Shown piece by piece: positions 56,237 to 64,000 of a stretch of 64,000 nt of DNA. Origin of the DNA: Dysidea avara (Eukaryota > Porifera > Demospongiae > Dictyoceratida > Dysideidae); the NCBI RefSeq assembly GCF_963678975.1, contig NC_089285.1:8480694-8544693 (forward strand). Reading direction: 5' to 3'. The number at the start of each line of letters is the position of its first letter. Position 1 is the first letter of the stretch. The notes under the pieces were generated by a model. That model worked only from the letters and a program-made list of their open reading frames with translations, searched no databases and was not told where the DNA came from. The translations under genes were made by a program, and so were the position numbers.

Positions 56237-56497
56237 CGTTGTCTTACACAATGGAGGTGTACAAGTACAGTACAACCTACAGCTGTAGTGTTGAAAGACC
56301 ATGCACCTTTACGCTCTCATTTCTTTAATGTTATAGCTCTAATGCAGCCACCCAGTCTAGCAAATCCGAATGATGGTTTTATAGACAGGTGGACTTCAAA
56401 TAAGAATTAACAGTAGTATAAATCCTTCAAGGCAGGTGGTCACTAATAGCTACAGGTTGTACTGTATACCTGTCCACCTCCATTGTGTAAGACAAAC
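56237..56497. mobile_element. MITE with about 48-bp inverted ends (TTGTCTTACACAATGGAGG)
   Basis: Left TTGTCTTACACAATGGAGGT and right (reverse complement) identical, then a GTACAGTACAACCT block in both. About 260 bp, non-coding. Confidence 0.8.
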
Positions 56498-56499
56498 TA

Positions 56500-56975
56500 G
56501 CATTACCTATAGTTGGGAGTTGTGGTGGAAAGTTTCATGCCTTTATGAATGATTTTTGCACTGTGCAACTAGAGACTACTACTTTTTAAATAACAATTGG
56601 AACACTTTTCCTCCATTTGTACAATACTTCTGTAAATAGTTTTAACTAAATTCCTTGTAAAAATTGCATGTGTGCTGATCTGGTATAGTTACAGGCTGTG
56701 CCTTTATACCGTGTTAATCATAATTGATATCTTGATCATAGGCATTGTCTCAGTACTTATCACTGTCAACTAGAATTTTATATTGGTGAGGCAGACCTTG
56801 TGGTGGTCCTGTGTCTGGGAGCATGCCTCCCCACAAGGAAATTTTAAAAATAGGTGCATGTTACAAGTTTGAATCTGGAGGTAATTTTATTCATACCAAT
56901 TGATTGCAGGGCCTACCATAATAATACATATATAGCATGTAACTATATATTATTTATTTATATTTATTTTGGCTA
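56500..56975. other. no gene seen
   Basis: Spacer between the MITE and the RING gene. A TATTTATTTATATTTATTTT tract near 56950 may contribute to 3' processing. Nothing else recognised. Confidence 0.4.
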
Positions 56976-56980
56976 AGAGG

Positions 56981-58475
56981 CTAGAATAGCCTGTACACCA
57001 AATCATGATAGAAAAACATACGTATTATTAGTCCAATGCATATCCAGCTCTGACTTAAGTCGTTCAATGAGTGTGCCTCAATAATATGCTGCGGTAAACT
57101 GTTCCAAGAATTCACTACACGATGAGAAAAAAAGGTTACTTCATAGCAAACAAGAAGAATGGCATTTGTAAATTTTAAATGAGTGTATATATTATTATCA
57201 AGTCTACTTAACCCTCGTTCAGCTCTACACAAAGGGCACCGCTTCATTATTGCCTCTGGGCCTGAGTACCAGTTGCGACAGCATGTGTCACAGCTAAGTG
57301 TGCTTTTACAGCATCTTGCCAGCATTAGTGGTGGTTTAATGGGCATACTGTGACAAATCCTACACTTAAAATTTTCTGACAGTGATGTCTTTAAAGCGAT
57401 TGGTATTTGCAACTTGCTGTCTGCTGCACACATGCGAATTTCTTCAATGTGTTCCTTCATCTGTTCAATGTTTGCAGCAACTCCACTCAAATTTTCTACT
57501 ATAGTGTAGCTGATCATCCCATCAACTACTTGCTGTTTAATTTTCTTATGCCTTGGCTCATCTAATTCGTTGTCCGAGCTATCAGTATTTTGTACAACTG
57601 CATAAACCTTTCTCTTTGGACTTTTCCAGAATGCCAATCCTATAACAAAAGAAAGATTAGATGACTCAGCTAGCTATATGGATATGTATGATGTGCACTG
57701 TTTTGGTGCTATAGCCGGGCACAGTTTTGTGTAAAAAGTACACTTCATTTTTTTTATCATGTATATATACATTTGTGTAACTATAAGCTAGCTACATACC
57801 TTTTGTTGCAGAACCTTCCTCTATTGGTAGACCATCACTTGTGACTATAATATAGTTGGGTCCCCATTTTCTCTTGACAACGCCAAGAATATAATTAACA
57901 TTTGCTGTTGCTTCTTCCAACTCCACAAAAATTTGGCTAATCTCTTTAAATTCTATCTTCTTTTTGTGCCTGGTCTGAATAGGTTCAGCCTTGATAACTC
58001 TTAGGCTGTAGGACTGACCGGTACTCTGATGCCGGTAAACAACAGACTGGAATCCAGAGCTACTACCTCGGCTAGAACCGGGACTGCTGCGGACATCTTC
58101 CGAGAGCGGAGTGCTGGTTAAAGAGCGCGGGCGAGGAGGCAGCAAATTACCGCGAGTTGTGCCTTGCAAGCTAGGGCCCTCCACAATTAATATGGCATGG
58201 CATGAAAGGCCCTGGTTTGACAAATCAAAGTTGCCACTAGGCAAAGGAAAGTACAACGTTTCTTCAAGCTCTTCCCTCAGCCAAGTAGAGGAAGGGTCAA
58301 CCTATAAAAATAATGCATCAGTAATGGTAATAATGCAAAGTGATCTATATAGCTAGTGGTAACTAACCTGAAACAATCGCCGTAGTGTGTCAACAGTGAC
58401 TTGCTCAAGCCGTAGCTCATGCGAGTCACAGCCTTGGCGTTCAAGCATCACTGTAACACGAGAAGATGATGCCAT
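56981..58475 (-). CDS. RING-finger protein, three exons, with LINE-derived C-terminus
   Basis: Exons: 58475-58368 (MASSSRVTVMLERQGCDSHE, ends CAG/GTTAGT), 58301-57800 (starts VDPSSTWLREELEETLYFPL) and 57639-56981. Introns are 66 and 160 bp, GT-AG, phases 0 and 1. Exon 2 has a Pro/Ser/Arg-rich linker and a basic KAEPIQTRHKKKIEF, then WGPNYIIVTSDGLPIEEGS. Exon 3 holds a RING-like zinc domain (FKCRICHSMPIKPPLMLARC, CKSTLSCDTCCRNWYSG, MKRCPLCRAERG), suggesting an E3 ubiquitin ligase, substrate unknown. After the RING the frame runs into LINE sequence (FFSHRVVNSWNSLPQHIIEA), probably exonised or a new stop context. The promoter lies above 58475. A truncated paralogue is at 26634. Confidence 0.78.
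56985..57180 (-). mobile_element. LINE 3' fragment within the RING gene's last exon
   Basis: The minus strand encodes LKFTNAILLVCYEVTFFSHR and VVNSWNSLPQHIIEAHSLND, the usual C-terminal end of CR1/L2-type reverse transcriptases (compare RSIRLWNSLPPDL at 39.5 kb). It is in the same frame as the RING domain, with no stop between them. Confidence 0.75.
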
Positions 58476-58699
58476 GGCCAACTCCAGCTGTCTGTTACAA
58501 CTAAAAATTAAGACAATGAGAAATCAGTTTAACAGTACGTGTGAAGCCACCACATTACGCATGCGCATTTATAGCAGGTTTACTTCCGGCGATATTTCCG
58601 GCACAACTGGTGGCCCGGCGCCTCTTGCATTCATTGCTTTTCGGCTAATGCCATTCTTTTACAGTGAAATCTGTGTGCCAAGGACCAATTTAGTTTGAT

Positions 58700-59205
58700 T
58701 GGGTAGTCAGCAATGTGCTGGTGACACCTAGGGGCACAGGGCGTCCAAAAGATGCATAGCTATACAGACTATACATAATATAAGTCTATAATAAACAAAG
58801 TATCATGCAGTACAGTTATAGGAGATTTCTCTGAAAAGTGGTAATTGATCCAGATTCGATTACAGGTATGGGTATATTATTCCAGTCACTAATTGTTCTG
58901 GGATAGCTAGAAGCTGTACAAGTGAGAATTAGGGCCGGCCATCTTTTTGTCATTGCAAAATTGGTACTACGGAGAAGAAGAGGGTCTGGCAAAAATTTCT
59001 CCCTACCCCGGAAATGAAGATAATTTCTATAGTATGATAGCTAGTTAATGGATACTTTATGACCACTTCCATGCATGCATGTGCTGAAGTCTGAGATCCA
59101 ACAGCTGAATGACCTTCCAAAATGTAGCATGCAATCAATGACCAATCAAATTCAGATAGATATATATAGCATTGATGTTGTGTGCAAGAGGCTGATCCAG
59201 TACAA
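58700..59205. other. no gene seen
   Basis: Intergenic region upstream of the RING gene. The minus-strand 86-residue frame here has no recognisable features. Confidence 0.4.
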
Positions 59206-59207
59206 CT

Positions 59208-59325
59208 CATGACTTTGAATTTAATCTCCTAAGATGCTGTACCACTATACCCATCAGCAGTGATTGCTGATGGGTATAGTGGTAGCTACAACATATTCTT
59301 AGGAGATTAAATTCAAAGTCAGTGT
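59208..59325. repeat. near-perfect long hairpin
   Basis: TGACTTTGAATTTAATCTCC is mirrored at the right side, and the core CCACTATACCCATCAGCA faces TGCTGATGGGTATAGTGG across a five-base loop (GTGAT). One arm carries a few extra bases. It may be a tiny MITE or a small-RNA precursor. Confidence 0.85.
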
Positions 59326-59338
59326 TAATGTTAATACA

Positions 59339-59496
59339 TGTGAAACCTCACTTAGCAGCCACCTCTTTAATAAGACTACCTGGTTATTGTGGCCACCTCT
59401 AGTAAGCCCCAAATACTACTTTATGACCTCAATAATAAGGCCACCTCGTATTATGGCCACTGATCCTAGAGGTGGCCCTATTAATGAGGTTTCACT
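59339..59496. mobile_element. small MITE with GTGAAACCTCA ends
   Basis: GTGAAACCTCACTTAGCAGC at the left and GTGAAACCTCATTAATAGGG reversed at the right, with GGCCACCTCTAG motifs inside. 158 bp, non-coding. Ends resemble pogo-type MITEs. Confidence 0.65.
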
Positions 59497-59774
59497 GAAG
59501 CATCGTTTCTTAAACCACCACCCTTTACCCCTTTTACAATATACACTGTATTATAGATTACATGTTACGTCAGCAGCTAATGAGTTGCTACTTGCTAAAA
59601 TCAAATCCTAGTGAACCATAGCAGTCTATTGGAAATGTTGAAGGGCTAGGGATACATGCAGGCCCAGGCCAGGTAATTGATGTTTTAAATGTATAACTTG
59701 AATTGGAATGGCCTTATTTAACACTAATCTCTTTCACCAGAGAAGTTATTAATGCTGTATTTCATGTGACAATA

Positions 59775-60140
59775 ATAATATTTTGCAGCCTATAAGTATC
59801 CGGAGCCAATCATCACTGCCGTCTGGTAATGAAGCAGATCACACAATCTCTGACAGGTGCAGGTCATGTGAAAATAATAAAATTTTGCAATTATTCTGAG
59901 CCAATCATCACTGCCTTCTGGTAATGGAGCATATCATGCAAGCTCTGACATGTGACATTAATAAAACTTGAAATTATTCTGAACCAATCATCACTGTCTT
60001 CTGGCAATGAAGCAGATCACACAAGCTCTGACAGGTGCAGGTCATGTGACATTAATAAAACTTGCAATTATTCTGAACCAATCATCACTGCCTTTGGTAA
60101 TGGAGCAGTTTACACAAGCTCTGACAGGTGTAAACTTGAC
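59775..60140. repeat. tandem repeat, four units of about 84-98 bp
   Basis: The string CCAATCATCACTG recurs at 59806, 59899, 59983 and 60077, each followed by TGGTAATGGAGCA-like and AAGCTCTGACAGGTG sequence. The two overlapping plus-strand frames here are repeat by-products. Confidence 0.85.
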
Positions 60141-60880
60141 AAAAGCAGTGGTGATCCTCTCTCACACAAGCAAGGCAATTGAACTCTGTCATAAATTATT
60201 TTGTTCATTTTTCAAATTAGTAGATCCAATGTTTTACCAATGATACCTATAGAATGCCAAGATACATACTTGAAGTCATGTGAGCTGTTCTTTTATACCA
60301 AATATTTTAATACCTGTCTATACATATAAGGTCTGTTTTCTTTGACCTGTAAAACTGGCAAATCCATTTCTGTGCATCAAGCACATTCATGACAGTGCAA
60401 TTTCCAATAAGATACAGGTGAATTCAAAATGACACAGCTGGACTGCAGTTGTTGACTATCATGTCAGATCCAATAGTTGCAATGGCTATTGAAAATGGTT
60501 ACAGTTAAGCCTGTGTTTAAGGAGACCTGGCACCAACCAAAAGTGTATGTCCTGGTTATGAAGGTGTCCTGATTTCCAGGTTAGTGCACATACTAATGGA
60601 TACTTTGGGACCACTGACATGTGTCCAGATTATGCACATGTTCTCATTTTAACACTGTATCACACCATCAGGGGATACTTATGCCAATTGTACATAATAC
60701 CAAGAGTCCATAATAAGAGGACTATGGACTCTTGGTACTCTTGCTTACGCACCTTACGAATTTTTGTGACCAACTACGTAATATTGGTATGTGATAATTA
60801 TTGAGCTTCATGTGAGAACTTTCTACATAGAAATCATAGCATCTACTATATACAGTAAAGCAAAAAAGTTACTAGTAAAC
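60141..60880. other. no gene seen; short hairpin
   Basis: A hairpin (TACCAAGAGTCCATA against TATGGACTCTTGGTA) lies near 60690-60738, possibly the centre of a small fold-back MITE. No gene recognised. Confidence 0.5.
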
Positions 60881-63420
60881 CTACAACTGTCTGCATAGAT
60901 TTATGCTGATGTCAATGAAGTGAAGGAGACCTGAACGAAAGCAAGCAGAGTTTCCATTTACGATGTCCTGGAAAATTTGGTTAAAGCTTTGAAACTGTAG
61001 TTTAAACTGCTCCTCCCGTTGCTCTATCAAATCAACCCTTTGTTCTAATGGGTCTGTTCCAAATCCACTGAATACTGTTATTTGACCACCAAAATTTTGG
61101 TACTGCTGAAGAACATCTTCTGGGTCAGGTATACCAGATAAAGGTAGCTGGCCAGTCTGGTTGTTGGCTTGCATTACAACATTTGGTATTCCTTTATTCA
61201 TGCCTAATACAAAATAAATTTACATCAAATAAAAGTATGTCCATGCAATAATTAACACCTAGTTATGGAATGAAACCATATAGTAAATCACAGGCTATCA
61301 GTGAATCCAATAGTTGGCTGTATCCTTAGCTGCAGTTGAAACAAACTTTAGGGTTTAAGTTCATTGGAACATATTGGAAGAATTTCAATATGTCACAAAG
61401 TTGATTTGGGTTTAATTACATCCAACTAATTCAGCCAAACATGTCGTGTATAGTAGGTATTGTAATGATGGTACCTGGAAGGTGATTTTTCCCATACTTT
61501 CATTACTATACTATTATACTATACAACAGTACTATATTTGTTCATTTGCAGCTGATAACACATAAGATTTCACAGATTTATGCATGGTTTTGAATAAAAG
61601 TGCATAACTGTTAATTTACATTTCAGAGATAAAAGCACATACATGATTAAACTACAGCAGGGTATCCAAGAGACCAGAAAGGCAGGTGATTGTAGCCATA
61701 TACCTGTATATACGTATATAATATATACCACTTTACTGTGGGTATTCAAAGGTACCATTCAGGCTCACATATTACCTGGGCAATGTCTAGATATTACCTG
61801 GGCAATATCATTAGAATGTGGTTTGCTTATCGCTTTAATGACCAACCAGTTCAAAGATACGAAATGCTTTGACTCATTTTATTGAGCGACATAGAGCGTT
61901 CTATTGTGGGTTTTAGTTTACACATTAGGCAAGGCTCAGTGTAGTTGCTAAGTTTATTATTTAACAATAACTAAACTATATTCTAAGACTAAAATGATTG
62001 CTTGGGCGATGCATGGATGCATATTTTTACCTACTGCATGGGGGGCATGTCAGCCATTGAACAGGTCATGAAACAAGAATATGACAACTAGGTGATTACC
62101 TAAGTACTTAACTTTATGTGTTACCTTATTTACTGCCACAATAGCAAAGGTTTAATGTAGTATTAGATCTTTTACATCCCAAAAAAACAATTCCCACAAT
62201 TGAAAGTTTCTGGCATGTGTTGAAACAGCATTCTAGAAGGATAAGATACAAAGGTTTGAAACACTAAAACAATTAACAAAAAAATGTATGCACTTGATAG
62301 TCTAGAATGCAGCTGGTGCCCTTTAATGCAGAGTATAAAGTTTAAGCAAACAAATAAAGGCTATTGAAGCAAGATTCTTGTCTGTACCTAAATATATAAG
62401 AGTGTACTTGTGTGTTCCCTTACACAATACACAACATGTAAATTATACTCCATCATGCCACTTGGTCAAAAATGATTATATCAAGCTTATTTTGTGATTC
62501 CATTACAACTGCACGTAAGCTGGTTCAATTGTGTGTCACTGTTGTTTACTGTATAGCTATACGTACTTGTTTTGAAGTTGTTCGACAATGAGGGTCCCTT
62601 CTTGTATTATTTCGGAAGTGAGAAAGCTGCTCTTGTACAAATAGCATCAACATCCACTCATTCCCATGGTCTACGCGAACCTGATCCCACACTCCATACT
62701 GTCTAAGTATAGGTCTACATTGTAAATAAGACACAAATGTATGTGTGACAAGATATTATCGTTTCATGTAAACACACATCTACAGCACATACATCAACAC
62801 ATTGACTAATTTAACACGGATTGATGTACACAGTAATGTATGTGTCACAATATCATGCAGCATATTAATCAACATAAGGGCTAGTCTTACATACATAAAA
62901 AGATCTGAATATATGGTGTAGTTATTCTTCACTGGTAAGGTGATAAATCCAACAATTTTTGAACTATATCCATCTAGCGCACATATATGTGTGCATCCAA
63001 ACATGACCATTTTCTCGTTCTGGTCAATGTGGATCTTATGACTGAAGTAATCAGCACTGTAACGGTGTGGATTGGTCTGTCGCTACACTGCAATTCACCT
63101 TATTTCATTAGTTCAATGCTACTGCATGAATTATATAGAAGCTAGAAATGAAAACTAACTTATTATATACCTCCTGTTCTCTTTTAACTCATCTGTATTT
63201 TTATACTCCAGTCTGACTGACTCTTGAGATAATCGTATGGATTAATTCAGCCACCAATTGCAATTTTTCACCTCTAACTGAATTTCCTAACACTAATTTT
63301 TGTCTACCACTGTAAGTCAAAGAATCCATGCTGCTACTCATTTCGGATGCAAAAATAGACTGGATTCCCTTCTCCCTCATTTTCCTCCTAAAATTAGATA
63401 CTGTGCGTAAATAGAAAGCA
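60881..63420 (-). CDS. partial multi-exon gene with integrase-like core
   Basis: Minus-strand exons recognised: about 63080-62880 (QTNPHRYSADYFSHKIHIDQ, NEKMVMFGCTHICALDGYSS, KIVGFITLPVKNNYTIYSDL), 62705-62562 (RPILRQYGVWDQVRVDHGNE, LFVQEQLSHFRNNTRRDPHC, ends CAA/GTACGT) and 61203-60881 (MNKGIPNVVMQANNQTGQLP, DPLEQRVDLIEQREEQFK, stop). Possible N-terminal exons lie at 63170-63390. The first two carry the two Asp of an RNase H-fold integrase core (HIDQ and VRVDHG). The exon expected to hold the catalytic Glu was not found between 61205 and 62560. Families with this layout are common in sponges and cnidarians and may be domesticated Ginger-like genes. It may be an altered host gene or a degrading copy. 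Confidence 0.6.
61205..62560. other. putative intron of the integrase-like gene, or lost exon region
   Basis: No exon was recognised on the minus strand although the family's catalytic C-terminal half would be expected here. Contains only short chance frames. A repeated ATTACCTGGGCAAT occurs at about 61770 and 61793. Confidence 0.45.
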
Positions 63421-63519
63421 TTGAAATTACTTGCATCACGTGATGTATAACTACTGAATTATCTCAATGCCCACATGCTGATTTACAATGAAAATATTGT
63501 GCACCTTCAGATCAATGAT

Positions 63520-64000
63520 AGATATATATTATAAGTTAACGTTGAAAGCGCTTTTGTTCTGCATTTTAAAAAGTGTATAAATTTTCAGTATTATTATTAT
63601 TGCAAGACCTCGCACAGTTAACGCAGCCATAACAAATTACAGTTTAAACGCCAAGCGCCTCTATACACCCCATCATTGTTCCAAGGTTTTAAGCACCTTC
63701 ATGCGTACTAAGTGCCTCTAAAAATAATTATCGTGTCTCTGTTATTTAAGACATTCAAAGGCTTTTACACAATTTTTAAGACTTCACAACCATCTGCAAA
63801 GGCCAAAACGACAAGAATCAACAGTGAGACACTACTAAGAGGTGATTATTTGCTGCTTCAAAATGCAACAACTAACATTACAAGAGAATATGGTTCTCCG
63901 GCCCCAACCACCTACCAACTTAGCCTGTTTGTGCCCCTCCCCTTGCCAGCTCCTGGATCCGCCCCTGGAAATATATTATAAGTTAACGTTGAAAGCTCTT
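63520..64000. mobile_element. hAT-like repeat, copy 2, framed by a 30-bp direct duplication
   Basis: The body 63730-63968 matches the copy at 50200-50400 (AACAGTGAGACACTA, GCCCCTCCCCTTGCCAGCTC) and ends GGATCCGCCCCTGG. The sequence ATATATTATAAGTTAACGTT occurs before it (from about 63522) and after it (from about 63970). That is far longer than a hAT target duplication. The window ends inside the second copy. Confidence 0.65.

Noticed and set aside
57792-58256. Single-exon start of the RING gene at the Met near 58256
   Set aside because: The frame continues upstream to a TTTATAG acceptor and joins an exon with a matching donor, also conserved in the paralogue at 26.6 kb.

Overview
The window is AT-rich animal DNA. 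Genes carry short GT-AG introns (one is 44 bp), non-LTR retrotransposons are scattered, and nested DNA transposons dominate. The mix (Helitron with OTU and DUF6570 domains, PIF/Harbinger, Merlin, hAT, piggyBac-like and IS630/Tc1 elements, PB1-like accessory proteins) suggests an invertebrate, most likely a demosponge. That is an inference from remembered protein families, not a database match. No rRNA, tRNA gene, CRISPR array or bacterial-type operon was seen.

Layout. 1-570 is a 70-bp tandem repeat, followed by a possible RGG-rich terminal exon. 2020-3260 is a 66-bp minisatellite. 3344-14952 is a decayed Helitron on the minus strand (N-terminal 15-residue repeats, DUF6570, Rep, PIF1 helicase, OTU protease). 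It is split by a 607-bp hAT-type MITE (12644-13250) and by a 5,089-bp PIF/Harbinger element (7098-12186) with both canonical genes apparently whole. 16.2-22.3 kb holds a fold-back MITE, hAT fragments and a Ty3/Gypsy fossil. 23.3-26.3 kb is a CR1/L2-like LINE split by a 1.2-kb fold-back element. 26.6-29.1 kb holds a truncated RING-gene paralogue, a decayed transposon-like ORF and a palindromic MITE. 30081-34732 is a DNA transposon with 443-bp inverted ends, one of which carries a TA-flanked MITE. 36-38.8 kb has a MITE, a transposon-gene fragment and a second Gypsy-type fossil. 38874-41942 is a Merlin element with an 8-bp target duplication, carrying a LINE fragment and a 295-bp MITE. 42-51.9 kb is repeat-derived (a piggyBac-type MITE, SINE-like copies, a LINE).

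The last third is the most gene-like. 51992-55785 is a TA-flanked IS630/Tc1-type transposon with two convergent genes: a DD34E transposase (one frameshift) and an intact, spliced 322-residue accessory protein with a PB1-like fold. Downstream on the minus strand are a three-exon RING-finger gene (56981-58475), whose reading frame runs into a LINE 3' fragment, and a partial multi-exon gene with an integrase-like core (60881-63420). These may be host genes or parts of an undescribed mobile unit.

The strongest candidates for something undescribed are the two-gene IS630/Tc1 element and the TTGGCA repeat arrays inside the Harbinger Myb-gene intron. The RING/integrase neighbourhood, together with the dispersed RING paralogue, is a third.
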